Part shown: one piece after another, positions 1-10,842 of the stretch
Numbering within the stretch: position 1 is the first letter of the stretch
Layout: each line of letters begins with the position of its first letter
Assembly: GCA_009760855.2 (NCBI GenBank)
Contig: WPIO01000021.1
Coordinates: 5,233,501-5,297,500 of the forward strand
Direction: 5' to 3'
Length of the DNA stretch: 64,000 bases
Origin: Cristatella mucedo
Taxonomy: Eukaryota > Bryozoa > Phylactolaemata > Cristatellidae
Translations under genes and position numbers: made by a program
The notes under the pieces: generated by a model
What the model was told of the DNA's origin: nothing
Database searches by the model: none
Seen by the model: only the letters and a program-made list of their open reading frames with translations

Positions 1-1969
1 AGAACTGAAGTTTCGAGTTTACTGCGTATGTGAAGATTTCAGAGCCATCAGCTGATCCTGTGTTCTGATCAAGAAAACTTGCATCACAGCTTAGTCTTGC
101 TCATTACCAGACTCATTGTATTCCTTTGTAGCCTGCACTAATCAACATTCACATTTATATTCTTCAAACTGCGCAGAGATCAGCTACTTCAGACTCAGCT
201 GGTAGTTATGGGAGAACCTAGCGTGTCAGAAGATAGTTAGAAGACCTCACAACCAAGATTGTTTCATTTATCATCGCTCCTGACTTTTTACAAGTACTTT
301 GGTGTACTATTTCAAAGCAATTTGTTCTTAACTCAGAGCCTTTTCCCCGCGGTGTAATCGGCCTACTTGCAGATAATAGACACCAGTAAATCAGAGCCTT
401 ACTAGCTCTCAGGTTCCCTAATCGTCTGCAACTGAAGCAAAACTCAGCAGCTCCTCGGGTGCTGCCATCAACTGAATAGCTAAAGCAAAACGCCACTTCC
501 GTTTGAGCTTTACTGGCTAACTACCAATCAAGGTAATCAACTTAGGATTCTCTCCTGCATTGAATCTCGTCATTTAGCCTTCTCTTTCACGAAATTAACT
601 ACTAAGACAATTGAGCTTTTAGCCCGTGTGTACTGAACGTCTGGAACTCACTGCGGGTGACGCTCACTCTTTGCAAGGATTGTACATTATTGAAGTCTCT
701 GCTAAAGATGTATCCCGTCGGCTTATGCTTTCCTTGCGTCTGATTGAACTTGTTTATTTTTGCTCTTGTGTGCTTTACCTGCCTACATTTGCACGATTCA
801 GAAAATAATGCCAGGAAGAGGTCCTGGTAGCTTGTGGTCATGAATGACTTAATATATTCTTGATGCTTCTTGACTAAGTGTAATACTTATTTACTTTTTG
901 CCAGCCCGATACTTTGCAAGTGACTTATCCAAGGTCGTTGACTCTCTTGAAGTGAGTTTTAAAGGTCGAGGATAGACATTTAGTTCTCTTATGATCAATA
1001 TAAACGACCTAGCATGTTTTTTATTATCCTCTATCTATCTCCTATTTATATATTTGAGGTGCCAAACCAACAGGAAAAATAACAATGAGCATTGCGAAGC
1101 AGTGTAGGCGGAAGCAATGCTGATGTAATCTTTGTTCTTAACTCAGGGTAAGGCGCTAGGACCTAACGACCTTGGCCGTGGATTTAAGCCCTTCGACGAG
1201 CGATTCTCTATTGCCCACGGCTAGTGGATTGATAGCCGTCAGGGTTCTTTAGCAGTGATATTAATGAGGCTTGTGAGTATACATATCTCTACTTTTATCA
1301 ACCAAAGGATTTTGTTTCAGGATCAACGCGTCTCATTACGGGATGCGAACACTATTTTATTTACTGATTGCACAGATTGTGGGTCATCTTATATGCCTCA
1401 TGCTCTGCTTTAACCCGCCGGGCGAAAGCCACAACGATGTGGTGAGCTCGTTACGTCACAGCTCGGGTCCGTCGAAAATTTGCACAAATTTTGATGAAAC
1501 TATTTTGCTGCACCTTGAACGCTAAGTGTGTGCTATCAGTGTGGAGTTTGTTAGCAACGCCACACAGCTACCAAGTTGCTATACAGTTTATATCTACCTC
1601 TAATCTATCTATTATAGCCAGTAATCACTTTACAATCTCTCTGTATCTTGGTTTGTGAATATTCATTTTTCCTGTTAATGCTGCTTTTCCTATTGGCTAT
1701 CCATATGCAACTCGTGTATTTTATTGATACATTTTAACATTAGTTTAAATATTAGAATAACCAATTAACATGAGCCTGGATCGAACTAGCCATGAGGACT
1801 AGGTATCTGAGCTGGGCTGGCTGAATAGAAAATTGATCGATCATCGATGGATTCGAGATCAACGACATTGAATTGATGCATGAAGATGAGGCAGCTCTTC
1901 TTTGTTGCCATACACAGCTACACACTACTCTCTGCATTCCAACGTGTATCGAGGTAGCCAGTGTGACTA
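1..1969. other. no gene recognised
   Basis: Only short, unrelated open frames occur here on either strand and none carries a motif I can name. Base composition is unremarkable. I see no LTR, LINE or SINE core in this stretch. Confidence 0.5.
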
Positions 1970-1974
1970 TTTAA

Positions 1975-2095
1975 CCGTGCTAGTCGTGCTGGCTTGGCCC
2001 AGAGGATAAGGCGCTTGCATCGACCAAAGTCAAGGTTAATGTCTTTGATTCCAGAGGGCGAGCCCGTGGAATTCATGAAGTGCCCGCCAAAAGAT
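1975..2095 (+). repeat. tRNA-like SINE fragment (family 3)
   Basis: The segment has an A-box-like stretch (cagaggataaggcgcttgca) followed by a pol III B-box-like stretch. It shares the core 'gaccaaagtcaaggt' and the following 'cgtggaattcatgaag' with a second copy near 9110-9205. The two copies are diverged, so the ends are approximate. Inference: a tRNA-derived SINE family distinct from the two other SINE families in the window. Confidence 0.45.
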
Positions 2096-3411
2096 TATTT
2101 TTTGAACGCTACAACAATGAATATTTTTTAGCACCATCTTCATTTGGTGTTTAAAAGATTTTTACAGACCTACTACAGTAAATGCAAAAGCGACGCTACG
2201 CCTTTACTTCTCTTGATAAAGTTTGATTTCCGTTCTTTTAATGTCCTGCGTAGGCTACCTATTCCTGAGGATAAAATTAGTTTAAAGTATTAAGAGCTCC
2301 GCCTTACCAATGGGCTGCACAACTGGCAGCTCGTCAGCCGGGCCTTTTTCTATCAGGTAGTACATATTACGCTGTAGCCCATTTAAGTACCATACTAATT
2401 GCAAGCCTAATCAGGCTATTCACTATCGCAGATTTGCTGTCTCTAGTAGGGCTGTTACAATAAAAATGAAATACGCGAACGAGAATTGTCACTTTTGCGA
2501 TGCTTTATTCCTGAAACTGTTCTTCATTAAGGCGATCGTAAGCAATGAGGCGGTGTGGGAGAAATTCTCCACGGGCGAAAGCGACCTAATCATCATTCGG
2601 TAAGCCACCACCGAACCCAATTAAGAGGATCTCTTAATACTCGCCATTCCGCTAGCTTCGCACAGAATCATCATGAAAATACGTTTGCGATGATCGGGAG
2701 CTGCTGTAAATTTGTTAACGAGTCTTTTGTAAGCTACCTGCTGTACAAGTGACGTTCTAAATCAGACAATAAGTTATTCGCCACATTATTGTTCTTGCTG
2801 GTGGTTACTGTCCTAACTTTCTAAAATGTAATCTCCACGGCCGTCAAAAAGCAGGAGCCGTATTAAGAAGTTGACATTAGCGTTTGAGTTTACATGAGCT
2901 CTAGGCCTTGGAGCCTAGGGCTTATATTGGCCGTTAGTGAGTGCGTGTAACCCTCGGCTGAAGTCGAATTGGCTGTAGCACGTTATCACTATGGACGTTC
3001 TGTGTAAAGCTACGGGCGCTCTTCATCGCTACCGTGCTCCACAACTGCTAGTGTACACCTACGCGCGTCGGTGCTGCATTTACAAGTCACTAGCCGCGAT
3101 ATGCACGGGCTATGGAGTCACCAGTATTCGTCGCGGGTCCGCGAGCCGCTCAACGAATAGCGTAGCACCGCTGTGAGCGATGCGTTTTCGGGCCTAGTAC
3201 AGTCCGAAAGTGAAAGTCCGAAAGCCGCTCAGCCTGTTTGTAACACTGCCGTATGAGTCATAATATATAGGAAACTCCTTTCGCTTTGTCTAATTCAACG
3301 ATGCCGTTAGCACCGAATGAGGTGTTGCAAACGCTGTGTCGCCATCGCTCTGCGTATTTGTAAGAGACTCGTAGTGGCATATCGTTCGCGCTACTGGTAG
3401 ACCGATGCTAG
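2096..3411. other. no gene recognised
   Basis: Short open frames only, no recognisable domain. The 3' end of the Gypsy element begins directly after this stretch. Confidence 0.4.
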
Positions 3412-3607
3412 TGTGCTTCGATGCGCCTTGCACGAAGAACGCCTTGCACGAAGAACGCCACCACAAAACCAACACCAACAGTTTATTTTACTACAGAGCA
3501 GAGGGAGCACGACTTCACTCGCCCCTCTCTCCCCACTGAATCCCCCTCCTCGCCCACGGCTGTGTTTTGGCCGACCCCGATGGTGAGTCCACCATCTGAC
3601 TGTGGTT
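3412..3607 (-). repeat. 3' LTR of the Gypsy-type element
   Basis: 196 bp, matching 7363-7558 with two substitutions (near 3489 and 3546). It contains a 16-bp tandem pair (gccttgcacgaagaac twice). At under 200 bp it is short for an LTR. Read on the minus strand it ends in CACA. Confidence 0.85.
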
Positions 3608-3685
3608 TCACAAGTTTCCAGCTGCAATGCGAGTAGCGCACTGTACAATCGTTTAAGCAAACTCTCTTTTCCCCTGACGTACAAA

Positions 3686-5605
3686 TCAGTCCATGACGTA
3701 GTCGGAGAACCAACGTGGGTGCTGCAGTTCCGACCGCATGCGAAGCTGGTGGCCGCCCCTTTCCTCTGTCCCAGCATACTCATCATCTTCGCCTCTTATC
3801 TGGGAGGGTGCTGGCAGCTGAGCCGGTAATACTGGCTCAGCGTCCGGAACTAACCTGACGTCCCACACATGTCTTCGGATTCCGTTCACCTCGACACCAA
3901 GGCCGTGAGTCCCCGAGGTCACAATCCCTTCCGGCCATTCTGATGTACACCGCGCATCGGCTGGTTTCACAAAAACCCTTTGCCCCGCTGTGTAGTTAAT
4001 GGCTGATTGGGCGTCGCAGTGCTGTATCTTCTTTGGCTGGAGCGGGCACCACCATTCATATGTAAATAACCGCCTGTGAGGCACGGTTTCGCCCTTTATC
4101 CCCTCAGTCGGCGCCGAATTGTACCAGTACACCATATCTAGTACTCCTCTACCGGTGCGAGCTGCCATGCCTTTAATAGTCCGATGCATGCGTTCGACTA
4201 TGCCGTTGCCTTCCGGTCGGTAAGCACACCGGTAGACGGTCTCAACGCCCCAGCGTTCGCAGAGACGCCGGACTGCCTCAGATCGGAACGAGGCGCTGTT
4301 GTCCATCAGAAGCTGCGTAGGTAGGCCTCTCTCTCGAAAGATTTGCTCCAGCACTCTGGTGATAAGGTGCACCTCTTCGCTAGGAATGTGCCGCCATAGC
4401 GTAAATCTGCTGGGCCCACAATCCACCAGCGTCAGATATTTCTCATCGAGGTAGTGCGTGACATCGATCGCAAGACGAGACCAGGGTTCGGTGACGTCAA
4501 GACTGCCTCGCTGCCACGAAATCGGCGACGGATCCACTGATCTGCAGCGAAGACAGGAACGAACAATTCGTTCTACATCGGTTCTGCGGATGTTCGCATT
4601 AGGGTGACATAGCCTCGCCAGGTATAGTGTCCTGTCGACGCCCAGGTGGTGCAGATTGTGGAATTGCTTGAGGTCGATATTGGGAGTCGTCAAACTGACC
4701 TCAGGAGACACGGCACCGGTACAGCAGGTCGTGAACTTCAACCACCTTTGCGGTACTCGAGTCAGCTGGTCCGCTTTGTTCTCCGGCGACCTTACTAGGC
4801 TTACAGTCGTCTCCAGATTGCACTCCGTTATAATATCTCGGAGTAGGCCCAATCGTCGTCGAATTATCGCCTCTCCCATGCCGCGCGTCCTCATGGGTTT
4901 ATCCCCATCGATCAATGACTTCAGCCAACCAAACACCGAAGTTGAATCAGTCACGATTTGGACTTTCTGAAGTCCCCACGCAATAGCGATGTTGAGGCCT
5001 TTGATGACGGCTTCTAGCTCGGCGGTGTTTATATGCGAAGTATCGTCCGGCTTTCGAAGCCAAGAGGCATCCTCAACCACTTTACCGTCAATCTCAAGGC
5101 ACGTTCCAATAGCGATGCTGCTCGCATCGCACCACAATTTTCCACTGATGACATTGGACACCTGCCACGCTCCAGTCACCGGATCAGAAGCTAGCACCCT
5201 GCGATGGACGTCGTGAGCAATTTCCAGAACCTTACTCGGTACTTTGCTGTCCCAGTCCTGATCGCTGGCTATACGTTTGAGATAACTGCAAGCGGGTCGC
5301 AGCCAGCCAGCTACCGGAAAATGCCCGACGAGTTGCCCACACCAAGAAAATAATTCTCGCCGCGTCAGCACTGACTGTACGGAGCCTATGGCATTATCTC
5401 GGCGCCATACGAGCTCGTTGCGTTTACTGTCAATGCGGAGGCTTAGGATACGACCACCCTCTAACTTTTCAGGTGGTTTTGCTTCAAGTCCGTACTCGCG
5501 GAGAAGCTCAATCACACGGTCGTTTGAGACGATATCATTGTTCGCCAAAATGTCGTCGACATACGAATCCGTGCCGGATCTGACCCGCTCATCCATAGAC
5601 AACAC
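3686..5605 (-). CDS. pol, downstream part: RT catalytic end, RNase H, integrase
   Basis: A 639-residue open frame. Residues 15-18 are YVDD, the reverse-transcriptase active-site box, so the frame begins inside the RT palm. RNase H follows: D160, E197, D220 and the ADQ motif at 278-280. The integrase zinc-binding HHCC motif uses H316/H320 with C351/C354. The integrase core has D381, D435 and E471, the classical D,D(35)E spacing. All expected catalytic residues are present. The upstream half of RT lies in another frame, ending at 5607, so a one-base indel near 5607-5612 splits the polyprotein. Such a shift in the middle of RT is damage rather than programmed frameshifting. The role is reverse transcription and integration of the element. 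Confidence 0.9.
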   Translation of the reverse strand: MLSMDERVRSGTDSYVDDILANNDIVSNDRVIELLREYGLEAKPPEKLEGGRILSLRIDSKRNELVWRRDNAIGSVQSVLTRRELFSWCGQLVGHFPVAGWLRPACSYLKRIASDQDWDSKVPSKVLEIAHDVHRRVLASDPVTGAWQVSNVISGKLWCDASSIAIGTCLEIDGKVVEDASWLRKPDDTSHINTAELEAVIKGLNIAIAWGLQKVQIVTDSTSVFGWLKSLIDGDKPMRTRGMGEAIIRRRLGLLRDIITECNLETTVSLVRSPENKADQLTRVPQRWLKFTTCCTGAVSPEVSLTTPNIDLKQFHNLHHLGVDRTLYLARLCHPNANIRRTDVERIVRSCLRCRSVDPSPISWQRGSLDVTEPWSRLAIDVTHYLDEKYLTLVDCGPSRFTLWRHIPSEEVHLITRVLEQIFRERGLPTQLLMDNSASFRSEAVRRLCERWGVETVYRCAYRPEGNGIVERMHRTIKGMAARTGRGVLDMVYWYNSAPTEGIKGETVPHRRLFTYEWWCPLQPKKIQHCDAQSAINYTAGQRVFVKPADARCTSEWPEGIVTSGTHGLGVEVNGIRRHVWDVRLVPDAEPVLPAQLPAPSQIRGEDDEYAGTEERGGHQLRMRSELQHPRWFSDYVMD

Positions 5606-5606
5606 T

Positions 5607-6628
5607 TTATTTAATATAAGTCATTACTTTTGGTGCAACGTTAAGGCCGAAACCCAGGCGAGTCAGGCAGTATCGGCGGCCATGAAATTCAACCACCTGG
5701 TACTTCCACAATGATGGGTCTACGTGAATTTGCAAATAGGCCTTACGCAGGTCCACGACGCTTACGTTTCGTTCCATTCGCCGCCATGCACGAAGTTTAT
5801 TACTGCACACGTCCCCTTCAGCCGTGTGGCTCGACATGAACTGGTTGAGCTCGCGATAGTCGAGGACGGGCCTCACTTTCCCTTTGCTGCTTTGGACCAC
5901 CGCCATCAAGGGAATCAGCCCACCGCACTCCCCGTGAAAAGGTTGAAGCCAACCACACTTTATCCAGTCCTCCACTTCCCGTTCATATTCTGCTTCTACC
6001 TCAGCCAGAATGCGATATGAGGACACACGGTTCTGCAGCAAGGGGGCCTGTACGCCTTCTTTCCAGTTCCAGCGCACGTGCCACGCGCCATCGTGGAATA
6101 CTGCAGTAAAATCTTTGTCGGAGACTGTAAGCTCGCTCGAATTTCCGACCTTTGCAACGAGCGAAACGTCGGTGGCCGGGGGTGAGTGAGGGCAGGTTAC
6201 ACTGTTTCTTTCGCCGCGGATGCATCGGGTCGCTGGAGCCTCATTACCGAAGTCAACTTGGCCTTTACCGCCGTGCCCTACGCGGACGCCGCCTAGCGCT
6301 CTTATGACATCCATCCCAAGGACGATGTCCCAGCCAGCAATTATATCGGTCACCAAACAATTAACCTCCAGTGGTACTCCTCTAATTAACAAGCTTACCT
6401 TACACGTAGAGGTACAGAGAGCACGGTCACCGTTCATCATCAAGATACCTTCCCTCGCAGGCTGCAGATCACGAGAGGAGGCCAGCACTGATGCAAGCAC
6501 CGTGCGGGAGCAGCCGGTGTCGACAAGTGCAGTAGCGAACCGGCCATTTAACATCACGCCAATGGAGGGCAGTCGCGCCGAAGTCAAGGGGAACACGCTG
6601 GCGCAGGTGTTGACGGTTCCCCTTATTC
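5607..6628 (-). CDS. pol, upstream part: protease and RT N-terminal half
   Basis: The open frame is entered by -1 frameshifting from gag at 6629-6635; it has no good ATG of its own. It starts with an aspartic protease carrying the LVDTGC active-site motif near its N-terminus. A linker follows, then the fingers and palm of reverse transcriptase, with VRPVLDYRELN and VVDLRKAYLQ (the first RT catalytic Asp) and LTRLGFGLNVAP. It stops at 5607 just before the YVDD box, which is in the next frame. The part seen is otherwise intact. Confidence 0.88.
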
Positions 6629-7348
6629 GTTTTTTTGATCACCGAACTTTTTACCACACGCAGCAGCTAGATGATTCGGATCGCCGCAGATCCAGCAAAG
6701 TCGCGTGCGCGGCCCGCTTCGAAAAGGCCGGTCGGTGTACTGCCTTTGCGAGTCCGGCCTAGACTGCACCACGGCGCCTCGGGTCTGAGCGCGTCGATCC
6801 ACGAAACGGCCGGCGAGACATGCTTCGCTTGACGAGACAAAGTTCCTCGACATCTCAACCAGCACGGGCAAATCAGCTCTGGTAAGCGAGCACGCTGCTC
6901 GAAGTTGCCGCTTTACGTCATCGGGTAGGCCCGACACAAATGCGCACTTCAGCAAAGACTCCGGGGGATACGCTGGTGCCCCCGCTTGAGCAGCAAAGAC
7001 AATAGACGCCAAGCGAACAAGGTCGGCCAAGTAGACATCTGGCGATTCACCCTCGCGAAGTTTTCTGCTTGATAACTCGTCGTACGCGCGGAAGCAATCG
7101 GGCGAAAACGCGGCGCTGAGTGCGCGTTTCACCTTCATATACTCACATTTATCACTGTCCACCAGCCCTTCATAGACGGCAAAAGCTCCGCCGGTTAAGT
7201 ACAAGGGCATGAGTGCGGCGAGATCGTCATCTTTAACCTTGTTCGTCTTGGCCACGGAGTCCAGTCGACGTACCCACTCGACGAAGTCCGTTTTGCCGTC
7301 AGAAGGTGCGATTTTGCGTAGCATTACCATTGATGCCATCGACTCCAT
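6623..7348 (-). CDS. gag, nucleocapsid zinc-knuckle protein
   Basis: About 241 residues from the ATG at 7348; the frame stays open upstream into the LTR to 7429. I chose the inner ATG because the upstream part lies in the repeat. The body resembles Gag capsid regions, with a helical segment around 'LAALMPLYLTGGAFAVYEGL' near the N-terminus. The C-terminus has one CCHC knuckle, C-x2-C-x4-H-x4-C (CWICGDPNHLAAAC). It ends at TAA 6623-6625 right after the slippery heptamer. It is expected to form the particle shell and bind element RNA. Confidence 0.85.
   Translation of the reverse strand: MESMASMVMLRKIAPSDGKTDFVEWVRRLDSVAKTNKVKDDDLAALMPLYLTGGAFAVYEGLVDSDKCEYMKVKRALSAAFSPDCFRAYDELSSRKLREGESPDVYLADLVRLASIVFAAQAGAPAYPPESLLKCAFVSGLPDDVKRQLRAACSLTRADLPVLVEMSRNFVSSSEACLAGRFVDRRAQTRGAVVQSRPDSQRQYTDRPFRSGPRTRLCWICGDPNHLAAACGKKFGDQKNE
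6629..6635 (-). promoter_or_regulatory. -1 ribosomal frameshift site between gag and pol
   Basis: On the minus strand the heptamer A AAA AAC lies in the gag frame as A/AAA/AAC, the classical X XXY YYZ arrangement. The gag stop TAA follows one codon later (6623-6625). Protease-RT continues open in the -1 frame directly from this point. Established knowledge: A AAA AAC is one of the most efficient eukaryotic -1 slippery sites. I have not folded the downstream RNA, so a stimulatory stem is not shown. Confidence 0.8.
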
Positions 7349-7362
7349 CCCAAGAAATAGCT

Positions 7363-7558
7363 TGTGCTTCGATGCGCCTTGCACGAAGAACGCCTTGCAC
7401 GAAGAACGCCACCACAAAACCAACACCAACAGTTTATTCTACTACAGAGCAGAGGGAGCACGACTTCACTCGCCCCTCTCTCCCCACTGAATCCCTCTCC
7501 TCGCCCACGGCTGTGTTTTGGCCGACCCCGATGGTGAGTCCACCATCTGACTGTGGTT
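7363..7558 (-). repeat. 5' LTR of the Gypsy-type element
   Basis: 196 bp, near-identical to 3412-3607. The gag ATG lies only about 15 bases downstream on the minus strand, leaving almost no leader. I did not find an obvious tRNA primer-binding site between LTR and gag. Confidence 0.85.
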
Positions 7559-8185
7559 ACCGGCCTGTCCAAACCACACCACAGGCGGACCACAGCTATG
7601 CACCACCGGTGATGCTCGCGACAGCTGTTTGAGGAAGGAGCGGTATCGGCCTGCATATACTCAGACCACAGCTAGATAGCTAGATATATATAAAGCAAGT
7701 AATTTTGAGTATAACTACAAGTTAACAATAACCACACATCTCTAAATGCATATTAGTTCGACAGATACGAGATCAGCCCAGACTCTGAAATATTTCAATC
7801 AGCCTTAAAATAGCTCCGTAAATGCATTCGTTGTGAACAGAGGTATTTAGTTATCGCAAAACCAGCGTTTTTTCGCGCATCGTGTCGCCACGAAATGCGG
7901 ACTGTGTAGCATCAATCCAATCTACGAAGTACGTCGCTCTAGTAACACATCGGCTGTAGTCAAAGTGACAACCCTCTCGCTCAACAACAAACCAATCTGG
8001 ACTTCTGTCTATATCGTGCCGTCAGTTCACATGCACCCGAAGCCGGGAACAGGATAATGATAGTGTGAAGATATCAAACGACTTGAAACTAAATATAAGA
8101 ATAAAGCTACCTGCTCATCACTCTATTTTCTTATTTCATATTGATTGTCCTTAATGTGCTTTTGTGAGCATATCTTTTAATTATA
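7559..8185. other. no gene recognised
   Basis: No domain-bearing frame and no match to the repeats recognised elsewhere in the window. Confidence 0.4.
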
Positions 8186-9080
8186 ATAATAATAATAATA
8201 ATGCACTTGACAAAGCGCCCTCAGAGAACTCAATCTCTTTCTAGGCGCTTTACATTTGCTGCAAAGGGAAACGCGACTGAATGGTGAGTAATATCATGCT
8301 TGATTAACAAACAACATGAATAACATGATTAGGGGTGACATGCACAGGGTCAGCATGCGAATGTGGTTAGTGGCAGCATGCACAGTGTTAGCACGCATAA
8401 GCACATCAAGGACGAATCACAGGGACCCACTAAGTGCGTGTTTTTAAGTTCTTTTTAAATGTGGTCAAGTCAGGGGATGTTCTGACGCAAGTCGGGAGGG
8501 AGTTCCAGGCTTTGGAAGCACACGAACTAAATGCACGGTCTCCAAAGGATTTAAGGTTTGTACGAGGTATTGGTAGACTGTTGGATTCCGAAAAGCGGGT
8601 AGTACAATGCTTAGCCTGGTGGGGGAGTAGATCTTATAGGTAGGCTGGAGCAAAAAAATTAAGTTACCTGAAGTGAGCGACAAAACCTTGAAGTCAATGC
8701 GTTGCTTGACTGTTAGCCACTGCCGGGCGGCAAGAAGTGGTGTGATGTGGCAACTGGGACACTCAGGACAGACGAACCTAGCTGCAGAGTTTTGCACCAG
8801 CTGCAATCGCCTGATCGCACATGCTGGCAGGCCAGTAAGCAGTGAGTTGCAGTAGTCGAGACGGGATGTCACGAATGCATGGACCAAACTTGGACGTGGT
8901 AACCTTATCTAAACAAGCCCGAACTTTAGCAATGTTATGTAGCTGAAAGTAGGCAGAGTTGACTGTGGAGATGATGTGATCGTCTAACGAAAGGTCACTT
9001 TGGAACATGACACCGAGATTTCGAGCTGATTCAACAGGAGATATGCTTGCAGATCCAATTTTGAGCGTCAGCCTTTCCAT
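8186..9080 (-). mobile_element. L2-clade LINE, 5'-truncated
   Basis: Read on the minus strand, this contains the end of an L2-type RT protein ('[20 protein letters not shown]', then '[12 protein letters not shown]'), a 3' UTR, the terminal hairpin (agcgcc...gggcgct) and a trinucleotide tail whose plus-strand form is (ataat)n near 8186-8203. The RT C-terminal frame is broken by frameshifts between 8465 and 9089. The copy is one of at least ten in the window. Confidence 0.85.
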
Positions 9081-9104
9081 CTTTTGCATGTTATTGTCGG
9101 AGGT

Positions 9105-9205
9105 TTCGTCAAGTTGTTAAAGCGCTCGTTCCGATCAAAGTCGAGGTGAATGTATGTGATAACCAAAGTCGTAGGCTCGAGCTCCGTGGTTTTAATGAAG
9201 CGAAT
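9105..9205 (+). repeat. tRNA-like SINE fragment (family 3)
   Basis: Shares 'gatcaaagtcgaggtgaatgt' and a B-box-like GGCTCGAGCTCC with the copy at 1975-2095. Ends are approximate and the copy is decayed. Confidence 0.45.
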
Positions 9206-9884
9206 AAATAGAGATCCAGTTCTCGCATGGAGCTATATAAAAGATTTATATTTTTTATCTGATAACTTCCTGGTGCACTTCCAATTTATCATTATTATAT
9301 GCTTTTTAATTGCAGCTTCTTCCACATTGAAATATGATCATTCCAAAGGAATGCAGGGCAGATAGACACAATTATCGAGAAGCAGAAACCAATTTTAGAG
9401 GCTTGATTATAGACTGCCATGAATTTTAGGCTGTGACGGAGCCGAAGTTTTTTTCTAAATGAGGGCAAGATCAGAAAAGTGTCCATGTCAGTGGGGTAAA
9501 ACCCTTAAGATTTTCAAGTGAGCGAGGGGGTGGGGGAGCAGCACCTACAATAAATAAAAAATCATAGCGAAAAATCTTATTCGTTATCAACTCAGCGGTA
9601 GCTCATCAAGGAGTATTCGGATATAATTTCGTCGTTGGTGTACATGGTGACTGTCTGGGCGTGTAGAAATAGGGGGGCCTAGGTCGCAGCCCCGCAGGCA
9701 GGCAGGGAGGCAGATGCCACCTGCCAACCGCCCCCCCCCACTGATAGCATACCGCCATCAGCTTTTACCCTTGCTCCGTACCTGCAATCATCTCTTGTAG
9801 TTAAGACCGCTCTTTCCTTTGTACCATCTTCGTCGCGACAAATGCAAAAGTAGGATCGTGAAGACGGGCTCAAGACTTAAAATA
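9206..9884. other. no gene recognised
   Basis: Includes a short C run (9730-9739). Small frames have no recognisable motif. Confidence 0.4.
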
Positions 9885-10755
9885 ATACACTTGATATAGC
9901 GCCCTCAGAGAACTCAATCTCTTCTAGTGCTTTCCATTTCCTGCAAAGGAAGCACAATCGAATAGTTAATGGTAGCATGCTCAATAAACAACAAGAATAA
10001 CATGGTTAGGGGTGACATACACAGGCTCAGCATGCAAGTGTGGTTAGTGGCTGCTTGTAATAGTGTCAGCATGCATAAGCACATAAAGGACGAATCACAG
10101 GGACCCACTAAATGCTCTCCTAAATAGGTGCATTTTTAAGTTCTTTTTAAATGTGGTCAAGTCAGGGGATGTTCTGATGCAAGTCGGGATGGAGTTCCAT
10201 GCTTTGGGAGCATACGAACTAAATGCACGGTCTCCAAAGGATTTGAGGTTTGTACGAGGTATTGGTAAACAATTAGATTCCGAAAAGCTAGCCTGGTGGG
10301 GCAGTAGATGTGGTAGGTATGCTGGAGCCAAAGAACGAAGGACCTAAAAGTGAGCGAAACAGCCTTGAAGTCAATCCGTTGTTTGACTGGGAGGCAGTGC
10401 AAGTCAGTGAGAAGTGGTGTGATGTACCAACTGCTACACTCACGACAGACAAGCCTAGCTGCAGAGTTGTGCACCAGCTGTAAGCGCCTGATTGCATATG
10501 CCGGTAGGCCAGCAAGCTGTGAGCTGCAGAAGTCAAGACGGGATGACACAAATGCAATAATAAACTTAGATGTGGCATCCTTATCTAAACAAGCCCAAAT
10601 TTAATCAATCTTATGTAGCTAAAAGTAGGCAGAATTGATTGTGAAGCTGATGTGGTCGTCTAATGAGAGGTCACTTTGGAACATGACACCTAGATTTTGT
10701 GCAGATTCAAGAGGAGATATGCTGGCAGAGCCAGTAGGACGTCGATAGCTGCGCT
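9885..10755 (-). mobile_element. L2-clade LINE, 5'-truncated
   Basis: The minus strand carries RT C-terminal sequence (short frames between 10095 and 10578), the family 3' UTR and the hairpin tail ending near 9887. The coding part is broken by indels. Its head faces the plus-strand copy starting at 10843, giving a head-to-head pair with a short AT-rich spacer. Confidence 0.82.
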
Positions 10756-10775
10756 TTTAGCACAACCACTAGATT

Positions 10776-10842
10776 TGCCTTGATATATATATATATATAT
10801 ATATAATATATATATAATTCATTTATATAGCACCCTTTATAC
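10776..10842 (-). repeat. AT microsatellite with SINE tail remnant
   Basis: A (TA)n run followed by 'aattcatttatatagcaccc', which is the reverse of the SINE-1 3' tail seen at 16830-16860. Inference: the remaining 3' end of a reversed SINE whose AT tail expanded. Confidence 0.55.

Larger units (their letters stand above)
3412..7558 (-). mobile_element. Ty3/Gypsy-type LTR retrotransposon, nearly complete
   Basis: Two 196-bp direct repeats bound an internal region that reads, on the minus strand, gag with a CCHC zinc knuckle, protease (DTG), reverse transcriptase, RNase H and integrase. That order is the Ty3/Gypsy (and BEL) order rather than Copia. The two LTRs differ at only about two positions, which indicates a recent insertion. 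Gag and pol are linked by a canonical -1 slippery site. One frameshift inside reverse transcriptase breaks pol. I found no convincing target-site duplication (flanks GCTAG and ACCGG). The clade within Gypsy is not determined. Confidence 0.9.
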
